A DNA stretch of 64,000 nucleotides from Eubacteriales bacterium (GTDB taxonomy: Bacteria > Bacillota > Clostridia > Christensenellales > Aristaeellaceae): assembly GCA_028693055.1 (NCBI GenBank), contig JAQUWD010000005.1, positions 1-64,000 on the forward strand, given 5' to 3'. This document shows positions 27,765 through 36,468 of the stretch, piece after piece. How positions within the stretch are numbered: the first letter of the stretch is position 1; each line of letters begins with the position of its first letter. The notes beneath the pieces were generated by a model. The model saw only the letters and a program-made list of their open reading frames with translations, had not been told where the DNA came from and made no database searches. A program made the position numbers and the translations under genes.

Positions 27765-27781
27765 CCTGCATTCTCTCCTTA

Positions 27782-30700
27782 TCAGTCAGCGACGTTGATT
27801 CCCAAGCCGTACAGTCCGCCTTGCCGCAGCGGGGCTATGACGAAGGGCTTCGTACGCATTAGCGCCGCATATTGCATGGTAGCGGTTTCAGACGCCGTAT
27901 AGGGTACCACGATCGTCGAGTCGAGCGCTTGGGCTTGTCCGTTAACAAAAAGCTGTAACGCTTGATTTTCCTTTTGGATTTTATCCTCAAGCAGTCGATA
28001 CGCCAGCTCCAACAACTCGCCGTTGGTTTCGCCCTCTCCCAGCACGCCCTTAACGGCGGCGCTTTCCTCATCGGTTTGCTTGGCTTTTTCTAGCTCCTCC
28101 GACGTTTTTCCGTTTACCGTTTCCGTAATGTCGGAGGCTTCCGCTTTCTCCTTTGTTCTCAGCAGCTCTCCTGCGTCCAGCACAAGCTTCGCGCTAGGCA
28201 ATGCCTCGGTAATCTCGATGCGATTCTTTTGATTTTCCACAAAAACACGTACCCGAACCAACGACTGCTGATTGAGCAGCAAATTCGTAGCGGACTCTTC
28301 CCCTTCCCCAAGGGAAGCAATCGATAGGATCGGCTCCAGCTCAAAACGGAAGGCGGTGTTTCGCTTGGGCATGTCGGCAGCCTCCATCAGTTGATTCACC
28401 GCATCCCCGTTTAAATCGTCCAAGGAAAACAGCACGCTTGCGCCGTTAAGCGAAAAGGCTACCTCCTCGATATGCTTACGCTTCAATTGGGCGACATGCC
28501 AATACCCTAAGGTGAGCGCTCGTCCCTGCCAAAGGCGCTTACCGTCTGCATCCGTAGCGTAGCCGCCATCCTTATCCAGCTCCGCATCCGCTGTTAGGAT
28601 CAGCAGCGCCCGATCCTCACCCTTTTTCATGCGCAAGGATGGGATAAAAGGCTTCCCTCCGCCATTCGTTAGGTCGGTCACTAACGTGCCAAAATAAGTG
28701 CCGCCCAGATTGAGCATCTCGGAGGTGCGTCGCTGCACAGACAGCGTGCTGCCGTCGCCGAAGTGAAGCTCGTCATACACAGGGTCAATCCGGTCCAGCG
28801 GATTAAAGGGCAAATAGTGATGGATGTTCCAATCAATGAAGAAATAGGGGCTCCCCTCCGGGATGATAAATTGGTAGTGGTACACCTTCTTATTGTTTTC
28901 GTCCACCGCGTATAAGCCGTCCACATAATAGGGATAGTTGCCATAACCCTCGCCCTTCATCCTGCGAAGGCCTCCGGCTACCTCGTCCCCGTTGAGCAAC
29001 GGATCCGTCATGTACAGAATCTCCGGGTCAGGCTGTCCCTTTACTTTATAATCGCCGAAGGGGTATACGTTGATGCGCAGACGGTCGATCGTAATGCTAA
29101 CCTCATAAACGCCCGGCTGATAATCGGGATCCGTATTTTTCACTGTGATCTTCGCAGTATAGTCCCCCACCTCCACAACATTGGTGTGGTCAATCTGCTT
29201 GCCGTTGCGGTAAAAAACAATTTCCCGTTCCTTGGGCAGCACGCCCGCCTTAAAGCTAAAGGGCATACTGTCGTAGGTCATTCGCTGCGTTCCCAAAGAG
29301 AATACCTTTTTCTCCGTAATCGAGATGATTTGCTTGGCAGAAAAGGCGAAAGCGTCCGTGGTTTCTGGGCTTAACGTCGCGCCTTCGTCCTTTGCAGCGT
29401 ACGCGCGTAGGGTGACAATATCCCCTTCCTTTACGCCCGGTATGGTCGCCTTCCCCTCCGCGTCGCAGAGAATCCATTGCGCGCCCGCTTGATAAGCGTC
29501 GCGCAGCTCCTGCTCTTTGTCGGATAGGATGTATTGAACGCCGATGGTTTTTGCTCCCGTCGCCTTTACGTTGACTACGCCGGTTTTGGAAACGTTGACG
29601 GAGGTAATCTCCGGCAGCGCGTCCACGTCCGCCTGTCCGCCAGAAATAATGGCGGCATAGGTATCGTTGCCGCTGAGGGCTACCACGTCAACGCTGGAAA
29701 TTTTTTCACTCCGCCATAGGGTAATGCGGCCCGCCCCATCGGTGGTCGTGGTAAAGCTTTCGCCATTTCCTAGCTTCAGCAATAGCCGCGTATTAGCCAC
29801 GGGCTGCCCCGCCATCCCCACAACCGTGATTTTCGTAGGCTTTTTCCCATTAAGCTCAGCAGGCTCCGCTTCAATCCGCAAATTGGTCTGTTCATCAACC
29901 GCAACCGTTCCGCTGCCTGACCCGTTGGCTACCGTCAACACGCCGTTTCCCTTGAGGGTAAGCGTTCCTGCCACGATCATCTGCCCGAAGGAGCATGTGC
30001 CGTAAAGCCGCATATCCACAGCCGCTCCCGGATGAACGGTAAAGCTGCCCGCGGTTTTTGCGCCCCACGCTTCCAGCGCGATAGAGCCGCTTGTTTCAAC
30101 ATTTCCTACGGCGTTGTCCGTACTGCGCAGCATACCGCTGGAGGAAATCGACAGCGTGCTTTGGTCAATCAGGAAGGTATCCGGCTCTCTTTCCAGCGCC
30201 ACGGTACATTTTCCCTCTTGAAAAGTTGCCTTATAGGCGTTGCCGGATGTAGGCTTGGAAAGGGGCGCAAAAGCTTTTGACGCTCCCGTCTCATCTGCCA
30301 AAAACACCAGCGGCAACGGCTGTCCCTGATAGCTAGCCGTCAGCGGCAATTGAAAGACGGCTCCGCTTTGCTTAGGGGTAATCTCCTGCAAATTTTTCAA
30401 CGCGTCCGCGCCCACAGCGCCATATCGCAGGATAAAGCTACCCGTGGAGGCGGCGGAAAGCTCGGCATTCAGCTGCCCGACGCTTAGAACGCCGTCGCCT
30501 GACACCGTTAAGCCGCCGGCAGCCAGCGTACCCAGCTGCACCGCGTCCACTGGCTCCAGCTGCGCATTCACAGGAACAACGGTGGATACAACCGCACCGT
30601 TCTTCATCGAAATACCGGCGGTCGCACCGTCGGAAAGCCGTAATGTACCCACAGTAGCGCCGTCAAAAAGAAGCGAAACCGCTCGACCCTGCGTTACAAT

Positions 30701-31087
30701 CAAGGTGGTGGCTCCATCACCGCCCGTTACCCGATAGGTCCCGCTACGATAGATCATATGGGTTTCCCCATTGGTCAAGGGCAGATCGATCTCGCTGCTA
30801 GCCATGAACATAACGCCCATTTCATCGGCGGACAGTAGCCATTGCCCAAAAGGACACAGAGCGGTCGCATTCCCCTGCTCGTCAATGGCAATATGAGCGC
30901 ACCCAGCGGGTTTGTCGCAGGTGGGAATGGTTACGCCCATGCTCCCGGCCCGTTCCTGATCCAGCAGATCGTCGTACAGCGTGCGAACGTCTCCTACCGT
31001 GCCGAAATCCTGCGCAACAGCAATCGCGCAAAGCAGCGTCAAGCACAGCAGGCAGACTAGGAAGGTCAACGCTTTTTGAGTCGTCAA
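27782..31087 (-). CDS. Large secreted protein with MBG-like repeat domain
   Basis: A 1101-residue protein with a signal peptide (residues 1-25, A-I-A-V-A-Q) and four cysteines close to the mature N-terminus (T-C-D-K-P-A-G-C, later C-P). The centre is beta-rich, with several G-D-G-V-L-S-V-like strands typical of solenoid or Ig-like folds. Around residues 620-720, a segment with V-K-G-Q-P-D-P-E-I-L-Y and L-L-N-G-D-E-V resembles MBG-type bacterial surface domains. No sorting motif or SLH domain is apparent at the C-terminus. The start is TTG behind GGGGGG. It sits between queT and the LCP gene with short spacers, so it may be a cell-wall-linked surface protein. Function unknown. Confidence 0.78.
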   Translation of the reverse strand: MTTQKALTFLVCLLCLTLLCAIAVAQDFGTVGDVRTLYDDLLDQERAGSMGVTIPTCDKPAGCAHIAIDEQGNATALCPFGQWLLSADEMGVMFMASSEIDLPLTNGETHMIYRSGTYRVTGGDGATTLIVTQGRAVSLLFDGATVGTLRLSDGATAGISMKNGAVVSTVVPVNAQLEPVDAVQLGTLAAGGLTVSGDGVLSVGQLNAELSAASTGSFILRYGAVGADALKNLQEITPKQSGAVFQLPLTASYQGQPLPLVFLADETGASKAFAPLSKPTSGNAYKATFQEGKCTVALEREPDTFLIDQSTLSISSSGMLRSTDNAVGNVETSGSIALEAWGAKTAGSFTVHPGAAVDMRLYGTCSFGQMIVAGTLTLKGNGVLTVANGSGSGTVAVDEQTNLRIEAEPAELNGKKPTKITVVGMAGQPVANTRLLLKLGNGESFTTTTDGAGRITLWRSEKISSVDVVALSGNDTYAAIISGGQADVDALPEITSVNVSKTGVVNVKATGAKTIGVQYILSDKEQELRDAYQAGAQWILCDAEGKATIPGVKEGDIVTLRAYAAKDEGATLSPETTDAFAFSAKQIISITEKKVFSLGTQRMTYDSMPFSFKAGVLPKEREIVFYRNGKQIDHTNVVEVGDYTAKITVKNTDPDYQPGVYEVSITIDRLRINVYPFGDYKVKGQPDPEILYMTDPLLNGDEVAGGLRRMKGEGYGNYPYYVDGLYAVDENNKKVYHYQFIIPEGSPYFFIDWNIHHYLPFNPLDRIDPVYDELHFGDGSTLSVQRRTSEMLNLGGTYFGTLVTDLTNGGGKPFIPSLRMKKGEDRALLILTADAELDKDGGYATDADGKRLWQGRALTLGYWHVAQLKRKHIEEVAFSLNGASVLFSLDDLNGDAVNQLMEAADMPKRNTAFRFELEPILSIASLGEGEESATNLLLNQQSLVRVRVFVENQKNRIEITEALPSAKLVLDAGELLRTKEKAEASDITETVNGKTSEELEKAKQTDEESAAVKGVLGEGETNGELLELAYRLLEDKIQKENQALQLFVNGQAQALDSTIVVPYTASETATMQYAALMRTKPFVIAPLRQGGLYGLGINVAD

Positions 31088-31109
31088 CGGAAAGCCCCCC
31101 TTTACGCGT

Positions 31110-31592
31110 TCATTCTATCCATTTCTTGATGTTCGTTTTCGAAAGACCCTTCACCAGCGGCACGCCCAACACATAGCAAACCACAGCTTCGCCCAGCGCA
31201 ACGGTGAGCATATTCATCCACAATACATCAATGCCATAGGCGTAGGTCAATACCAAGCCGACGATAACGCCGTTGCAAATAACCGGCGGCAGCGCAGCCA
31301 GCCATGGATTCGACCGAAGCCGACGGCTCAAAAGAGCAGCCATCAGCGTCGCCAGCGTGCCAAAGACGATGTCGTATGGATTTGCGCCAGCCAGCAGATT
31401 GGAAAGTAGGCACCCGACAGCCAAACCGGGGACAGCCTGTGGAAACAGCACGGGCAGCAGCGTCAGCGCTTCCGAAATACGGAACTGCACCGCACCGAAG
31501 CTGATAGCCTGAAAGATCAGCGTCAACGCCAAATACAGCGCCGCGATCATGGCGGATAAGCAAAGAGAACGTACGGTAGAATTGGGTTTCAA
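31110..31592 (-). CDS. queT: QueT family ECF S-component, queuosine precursor uptake
   Basis: About 160 residues with five or six hydrophobic helices, including F-R-I-S-E-A-L-T-L-L-P near residue 40 and N-L-L-A-G-A-N-P-Y-D-I-V-F-G-T near residue 66, typical of QueT. Such S-components bind a queuosine precursor and work with a general ECF energising module, not present here. The annotated start is TTG 31592: GGGAGG lies 7 bases before it and falls inside the first codons if the upstream ATG-ATG is used. No preQ1 riboswitch fits in the roughly 40-base leader. Confidence 0.87.
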   Translation of the reverse strand: MKPNSTVRSLCLSAMIAALYLALTLIFQAISFGAVQFRISEALTLLPVLFPQAVPGLAVGCLLSNLLAGANPYDIVFGTLATLMAALLSRRLRSNPWLAALPPVICNGVIVGLVLTYAYGIDVLWMNMLTVALGEAVVCYVLGVPLVKGLSKTNIKKWIE

Positions 31593-31635
31593 CGTAAAAC
31601 CTCCCAACATCATTGGAAAAAATCAATCAAGTTTC

Positions 31636-31664
31636 AGTATAGCACAGTTACCATTTCTCGTCGA
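31636..31664 (-). promoter_or_regulatory. Promoter of the queT operon
   Basis: Minus-strand TCGACG (31664-31659) and TATACT (31641-31636) are spaced 17 bases. Confidence 0.5.
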
Positions 31665-31728
31665 GGGCATGCATGAGTTTTTTACACTTGGACACACTGT
31701 TAAGGAACACGAAGGGGAGGTGAATCTC

Positions 31729-31896
31729 ATGTCTTTTTCCAACAAGAACCAGTGCATCCATTGCGATGTGGAAAGCTGCCAGCATCATGCCCAGGACGGC
31801 CTGTGTGAGCTTGAAAGCATCAAGGTTGCCCCGCGCTGCGGCTGCCATTCCGGCGATTGCGACGAAAGCGAATGCGCTAGCTACCACTCCAAGTAA
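31729..31896 (+). CDS. DUF1540 cysteine-rich small protein
   Basis: A 55-residue protein with eight cysteines: C-I-H-C, C-Q-H-H, C-E-L, then C-G-C and C-D-x-x-x-C in the second half. The pattern matches DUF1540, a short family of spore-forming Clostridia thought to bind metal. GGGGAGG lies 9 bases before the ATG. It is a single gene with its own terminator. Role unknown; metal binding is inferred from cysteine spacing. Confidence 0.88.
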   Translation: MSFSNKNQCIHCDVESCQHHAQDGLCELESIKVAPRCGCHSGDCDESECASYHSK

Positions 31897-31914
31897 AACA
31901 AACTCCCATGTCAG

Positions 31915-31957
31915 GCGGGGAGCCGGGGCATTTTTCGTAACTGCCCCGGCTCCCCGC
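31915..31957 (+). terminator. Terminator of the DUF1540 gene
   Basis: GCGGGGAGCCGGGGCA and TGCCCCGGCTCCCCGC form a perfect 16-bp stem; the following T-run is short (TTGCGATTTT). Confidence 0.8.
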
Positions 31958-32052
31958 TTGCGATTTTGCCGTGAGTGAAGGTTTATCTGGATTCCGATCC
32001 CCCAATCCATGCAGTTTGGGGTATGGATCCCCGAACAGGTTCATTCTAATCA

Positions 32053-32103
32053 AACGACGCGGGTGCGTTGACGGAAGCTTCCGTCTTCTCCCCGCGTCGT
32101 TTC
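32053..32103 (-). terminator. Terminator-like hairpin after the symporter gene
   Basis: AAACGACGCGGG (32053-32064) and CCCGCGTCGTTT (32092-32103) form a 12-bp stem, with a nested GACGGAAGCTTCCGTC palindrome. It lies just after the minus-strand symporter stop; the trailing T-run is short. Confidence 0.7.
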
Positions 32104-32116
32104 GCTATTCGCTTCC

Positions 32117-33727
32117 TTACGCCTGCACCGCCGTTTCCTCCTTGACGGCTTCGTCCTCCTTACGCATTTCTTCCTCCTGCCATACTTGTATCTCCTCGAA
32201 ATGGCTCAGCATAGGCTTTACGTCCGGGGCATTTTTCTTGATTTTTCGCCCCACATAGTTGCGGGTAATTTTGATCACCAGTCCGCTTAACACCAAAATA
32301 CCGATCAGGTTGGGGATTGCCATCAAGCCGTTAAAGGTATCGCTGATGTCCCACGCCAGCGACAGCTTCATCACTGCCCCCACCACGATAAACACGATAA
32401 AGACAATCTTGTAATAAATGGTGCTCTTCATCCCAAAGAGATATTCCATGGCCTTTGTGCCGTAAAAGGACCAGCCCAGTACGGTGGTAAAGGCAAAGAG
32501 CGTTACCGCAATGGCCAGCATGCCGCCCGCCGCCGAATGGAAGGAGGTGGCAAAGGCCTCGGTGACCAGATTAACGCCCTCAGCGGAGGTAGTTCCCAGA
32601 TTTACACTGCTAAGCACCGTAAAGGCTGTTAAGGTGCAGACGATAATGGTGTCAAAGAATACCTCAAAGATGCCCCAGATGCCCTGCACCACAGGCTCCT
32701 TTACGTCGGTGGAGCTGTGAACCATTACGCTGGAGCCAAGGCCCGCCTCGTTAGAGAACACGCCCCGCTTAAAGCCCATGGTAACGGCTTCCTTCATCAG
32801 CACGCCGCTAACGCCGCCAATCCCAGCCTGAACGCCAAACGCGCCTTGAAAAATCTGCGCAAATACCGCCGGAACCTGCTGGATATGCATGATGAGGATC
32901 ACCAGCGTAGCCAGAATATAGGCGATGGCCATGAAGGGCACGATGCTCTCCGCCACCTTCGCAATGCGCTTCACGCCGCCGATGATGACCAACCCAGCCA
33001 GAATAGCCAGCGCGATGCCGATGGCTAAGGGAGGAATGCCAAAAGCGCCGTTCATGCTGGTAGCGATGGTATTCACCTGTGACATATTGCCAATGCCGAA
33101 GCTGGCCAGCACGCAAAAGACGCTGAATAGCACCGCCAAGGGCTTTCCGATGTGCCGAAAAAACTTCTTGTCCTGAAAGCCGTTCTCGATATAGTGCATA
33201 GCTCCCCCGGACCATTCCCCTTGGGCATTTTTGCGGCGGAAGTAGATGCCCAGCACATTTTCGGAATAGTTGGTCATCATACCAAAGAACGCGCTGACCC
33301 ACATCCAGAATACCGCGCCGGGCCCGCCGATGGTGATCGCCGTCGCCACGCCCGCGATATTGCCCACGCCGATGGTAGCCGCCAGCGCCGTAGACAGAGC
33401 CTGAAACTGGGAGATAGCCTTCTTATCTGTGATGCCCTTAACCTTCTTATTTTTCAGAATTCCCAAAAAGGTCATATTGGTTACAAACTTAGCGTAGATT
33501 ACCTGAAAAAAATGAGTTCGAATGGAAAAATAAATCCCCGTGCCAATCAACAGCACCAGCATGGGAATCCCCCATACAATATTGTTGACCGCGCTGTTAC
33601 CAGCCGTAATCGCATCCACCAAATTCTGCGTCCACGCCGGCGCGGAATCCGACGCGCCCTCCGCACCTGCGGCTGCAGCCGTCAGCAAGCAGACCGCAAG
33701 GCAAAGAATCACCATGATTTTCTTCAT
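32117..33727 (-). CDS. Sodium:alanine/glycine symporter (AGCS family)
   Basis: A 536-residue membrane protein with about 11 hydrophobic helices. Family signatures are visible: Q-A-L-S-T-A-L-A-A-T-I-G-V-G-N-I-A-G-V near residue 95, G-A-V-F-W-M-W, and F-S-N-E-A-G-L-G-S near residue 300. It imports alanine or glycine with sodium. An extra N-terminal hydrophobic segment with A-A-A-A-G-A resembles a signal peptide, which is not usual for the family. GGGAG lies 9 bases before the ATG at 33727. It is divergent from serC-serA, grouping it with small amino acid metabolism. Confidence 0.95.
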   Translation of the reverse strand: MKKIMVILCLAVCLLTAAAAGAEGASDSAPAWTQNLVDAITAGNSAVNNIVWGIPMLVLLIGTGIYFSIRTHFFQVIYAKFVTNMTFLGILKNKKVKGITDKKAISQFQALSTALAATIGVGNIAGVATAITIGGPGAVFWMWVSAFFGMMTNYSENVLGIYFRRKNAQGEWSGGAMHYIENGFQDKKFFRHIGKPLAVLFSVFCVLASFGIGNMSQVNTIATSMNGAFGIPPLAIGIALAILAGLVIIGGVKRIAKVAESIVPFMAIAYILATLVILIMHIQQVPAVFAQIFQGAFGVQAGIGGVSGVLMKEAVTMGFKRGVFSNEAGLGSSVMVHSSTDVKEPVVQGIWGIFEVFFDTIIVCTLTAFTVLSSVNLGTTSAEGVNLVTEAFATSFHSAAGGMLAIAVTLFAFTTVLGWSFYGTKAMEYLFGMKSTIYYKIVFIVFIVVGAVMKLSLAWDISDTFNGLMAIPNLIGILVLSGLVIKITRNYVGRKIKKNAPDVKPMLSHFEEIQVWQEEEMRKEDEAVKEETAVQA

Positions 33728-33886
33728 CCGTATCACTCCCTATACAATTCACGCGCCGCTTCCGAAAGCACATGAGTTACCCTATTTTGTTCTGAAAAGA
33801 CGCGGCCTGTCAAGCTTGCGATTGTTCCTTTTCTGTTTTTCTGGTGCATTTTCCGCCTGATACGGCAGCTTTTCAAAAAATAAAGC

Positions 33887-33915
33887 TTGCAATTTTCGCT
33901 AAATGGGTGCATAAT
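33887..33915 (+). promoter_or_regulatory. Promoter of serC-serA
   Basis: TTGCAA (33887-33892) and CATAAT (33910-33915) are spaced 17 bases, giving a leader of about 100 bases before serC. I saw no T-box sequence in that leader. Confidence 0.6.
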
Positions 33916-34022
33916 CCCCTCAAGCGGTTTGATAATCGCCCATAGGGCAGAAAGTGTCCCGTACGAGTTCAACCAGTGAAAGGGATTGGATGAATCAGCA
34001 TTTTTCGGGAGGTAGATTTCAC

Positions 34023-35105
34023 ATGGAACGAGTTTTTAATTTTGCGCCGGGTCCCGCCACGATTGCTCAAAGCGTGCTGGAAAAGGCCCAGAAGGAATTG
34101 GTCTGCTACGGCGATAAGGGCATGAGCGTCATGGAAATGAGCCATCGCAGCGGCATGTATCTCGATATCTTTAACGAAACCGTAGCCCTGCTTAAAGAGC
34201 TCATGCAGATACCGGATCAATACAAGATCTTGTTTTTACAGGGAGGCGCCACCTTGCAGTTCAGCGCGGTACCGCTGAATCTGATGACAGGCTCTAAAAA
34301 GGCCGATTATGTGGACAGCGGCAACTTTGCCCATCTAGCTGCGGAAGAAGCAAAAAAATATGGCACGGTCAACGTCGTGGCATCCTCCCGGGAGGATAAC
34401 TACACCTATGTGCCAGACCTTGCCAACGCCCAGTGGAGCAAGGACGCGGACTACGCCTACATCACCACCAACAACACCATCTATGGCACCCGCTTCAACA
34501 GCCTGCCCGATACAGGCGCTGTGCCGCTGGTAGCCGATATGAGCTCCAACATTCTCTCGGAGCCTTACGACGTAAGCAAATTCGGCATGATCTTCGCCGG
34601 TGCGCAGAAGAACATCGGCCCTGCCGGGGTTTGCGTGGTCATCGTCCGAGAGGATCTGCTAGGACGCGAAAATCCCCTCTGCCCCAAGCTGATGAGCTGG
34701 GCGCTGGAGGCCAAGAACGACAGCATGCTCAACACCCCCAACACCTATGGCATCTATATGGCAAAGCTAGGCTTCGAGTGGCTTAAGGAATTGGGCGGCG
34801 TAAACGCCATCTACGAAATCAACAAACGCAAGGCAGCTCTTTTGTACGACTATCTGGATGAAAGCAAGCTCTTTAAGGCTCCAGCGCAAAAGGCATACCG
34901 CTCTTTGATGAACGTCACCTTCGTTACCGGCGATGCAGACAAGGACGCAGCCTTCGTCAAATACGCCGCCGCCAACGGTCTGGTCAATTTGAAGGGTCAC
35001 CGCAACGTAGGCGGCATGCGCGCCAGCATCTATAACGCCATGCCGGAGGCGGGCGTGCAAAAGCTGGTAGCGGTCATGAAAGCCTTTGAAAAGGAGAATG
35101 CCTAA
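34023..35105 (+). CDS. serC: Phosphoserine aminotransferase
   Basis: A 360-residue PLP enzyme that makes 3-phosphoserine from 3-phosphohydroxypyruvate and glutamate. N-terminal F-N-F-A-P-G-P-A-T is diagnostic; F-L-Q-G-G-A-T-L-Q-F near residue 75, T-N-N-T-I-Y-G-T near residue 150, and the PLP lysine in F-A-G-A-Q-K-N-I-G-P near residue 195 follow. ATG 34023 is chosen because GGGAGG lies 10 bases upstream. The stop overlaps the serA start (TAATG), so serine synthesis genes are coupled. serB is not present in the window. Confidence 0.97.
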   Translation: MERVFNFAPGPATIAQSVLEKAQKELVCYGDKGMSVMEMSHRSGMYLDIFNETVALLKELMQIPDQYKILFLQGGATLQFSAVPLNLMTGSKKADYVDSGNFAHLAAEEAKKYGTVNVVASSREDNYTYVPDLANAQWSKDADYAYITTNNTIYGTRFNSLPDTGAVPLVADMSSNILSEPYDVSKFGMIFAGAQKNIGPAGVCVVIVREDLLGRENPLCPKLMSWALEAKNDSMLNTPNTYGIYMAKLGFEWLKELGGVNAIYEINKRKAALLYDYLDESKLFKAPAQKAYRSLMNVTFVTGDADKDAAFVKYAAANGLVNLKGHRNVGGMRASIYNAMPEAGVQKLVAVMKAFEKENA

Positions 35106-36277
35106 TGTTTAAGATTCAAACCCTCAACGCCATTTCCGACATCATCCATCAGGAGCTGACCGCCGATAAATACCTGATTGCTAAAGAAGAGCCCGTCCCC
35201 GACGGTGTTTTGGTTCGTTCCGCCTCCATGCATGATATGGAGCTGCCCGAAAGTCTGCTGGCTATTGCTCGTGCGGGTGCGGGCACCAACAATATTCCGA
35301 TCGACGAATGCACCAAGCAGGGAATCGCCGTGTTCAACACCCCCGGCGCTAACGCCAACGCGGTGGCAGAGCTGGTCATCTGCGCCCTCATGCTGGGCAG
35401 TCGAAACGTAACCGGCGGCGTGGACTGGGCGCGTACCTTAGCGGACAAAGGCGGCGAAGTAGCCGGTCTGGTTGAGAAGGGAAAGGGCCAGTTCGTAGGC
35501 CCCGAGGTACGGGGAAAAACGTTAGGCGTTATCGGTCTGGGAGCTATCGGCGCAATCGTTGCCAACGCCGCCGCTCAGGGGCTGCAAATGAACGTGGTGG
35601 GCTACGATCCCTATATCAGCGTCGAAAACGCTTGGAGCCTAAGCCGCGCCGTTCGCCATTGCAACACCATGGATGAAATCTTCGCGCAAGCCGACTATAT
35701 CACCGTTCACGTTCCCCTCAAGGATAATACCCGGGGTATGCTGAACAAGGACGCTTTCGCCAAAATGAAGGACGGCGTTCGCCTGATGAATTTCAGCCGT
35801 GCCGAGCTGGCAAATTTCGACGATTTAACCGCCGCGCTGGAATCCGGCAAGGTCGCCACCTATGTTACCGACTTCCCCACAGAAGCGGTGCTAGCCATGA
35901 AAAACGTGGTAGCCATCCCCCATCTGGGCGCGTCTACCCCGGAGAGCGAGGAAAACTGCGCCTCAATGGCAGCCCATGAGCTGCGGGAGTATTTGGAAAA
36001 CGGACAGATCCGCAACAGCGTCAACCTGCCAGAAATTGTTCTAGGCTACAGCGAGGGCGTGCGGGTACTGATGATTCACGAAAACGAGCCGGGCATGGTC
36101 AGCGCCATTTCCGCCGCCATCGGCGCACGAAAGATCAACATCAACAACATGATTAACAAGAGCCGCAAAAACATAGCCGTAACCGTGCTGGAGCTGGAAA
36201 AGACCCCCGACGCGCGACTGCTAACCGAATTGAAGGCTTTGCCGGGCGTCATTCGGGTACGCGTCTTCGAGGCGTAA
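35105..36277 (+). CDS. serA: D-3-phosphoglycerate dehydrogenase with ACT domain
   Basis: A 390-residue NAD-dependent dehydrogenase, the first step of serine synthesis. The nucleotide-binding motif G-V-I-G-L-G-A-I-G near residue 140, the substrate-side N-F-S-R-A-E-L near residue 235, and P-H-L-G-A-S-T near residue 278 with the catalytic histidine are visible. The C-terminal 75 residues form an ACT domain (V-L-M-I-H-E-N-E-P-G-M-V) that could sense serine. It overlaps serC by one base and ends before an imperfect hairpin with T-rich tail. Confidence 0.96.
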   Translation: MFKIQTLNAISDIIHQELTADKYLIAKEEPVPDGVLVRSASMHDMELPESLLAIARAGAGTNNIPIDECTKQGIAVFNTPGANANAVAELVICALMLGSRNVTGGVDWARTLADKGGEVAGLVEKGKGQFVGPEVRGKTLGVIGLGAIGAIVANAAAQGLQMNVVGYDPYISVENAWSLSRAVRHCNTMDEIFAQADYITVHVPLKDNTRGMLNKDAFAKMKDGVRLMNFSRAELANFDDLTAALESGKVATYVTDFPTEAVLAMKNVVAIPHLGASTPESEENCASMAAHELREYLENGQIRNSVNLPEIVLGYSEGVRVLMIHENEPGMVSAISAAIGARKININNMINKSRKNIAVTVLELEKTPDARLLTELKALPGVIRVRVFEA

Positions 36278-36297
36278 AATCAATCCCACATTCTCGT

Positions 36298-36356
36298 ATC
36301 CCCCTGTGTGAAAACGAGTTCCGCTCGTCCCTTCCACCGGGGGATTTTCACTTTTT
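36298..36356 (+). terminator. Probable terminator of serC-serA
   Basis: ATCCCCC (36298-36304) pairs with GGGGGAT (36339-36345) and an inner ACGAG/CTCGT stem lies between; TTTTCACTTTTT follows. Confidence 0.6.
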
Positions 36357-36375
36357 GTCCCCAAATCCCCCCGCG

Positions 36376-36404
36376 TTGACAGATAGATATCAGAATGCTA
36401 CAAT
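36376..36404 (+). promoter_or_regulatory. Promoter of the serine hydrolase gene
   Basis: TTGACA (36376-36381) and TACAAT (36399-36404) are spaced 17 bases, close to the vegetative consensus. Confidence 0.8.
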
Positions 36405-36468
36405 CAGGAAATAGAAAAGCGTTTGCTTTGGAAAACAAAACGACAGCATTTTATTAGGGGGCTCAAGC

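Noticed and set aside
31593..31660. preQ1 riboswitch before queT
   Set aside because: The leader is only about 40 bases and lacks the preQ1 aptamer landmarks.
33737..34022. Serine T-box or other leader before serC
   Set aside because: No GGGTGGNACCGCG-like sequence or terminator/antiterminator pair was seen in the interval.
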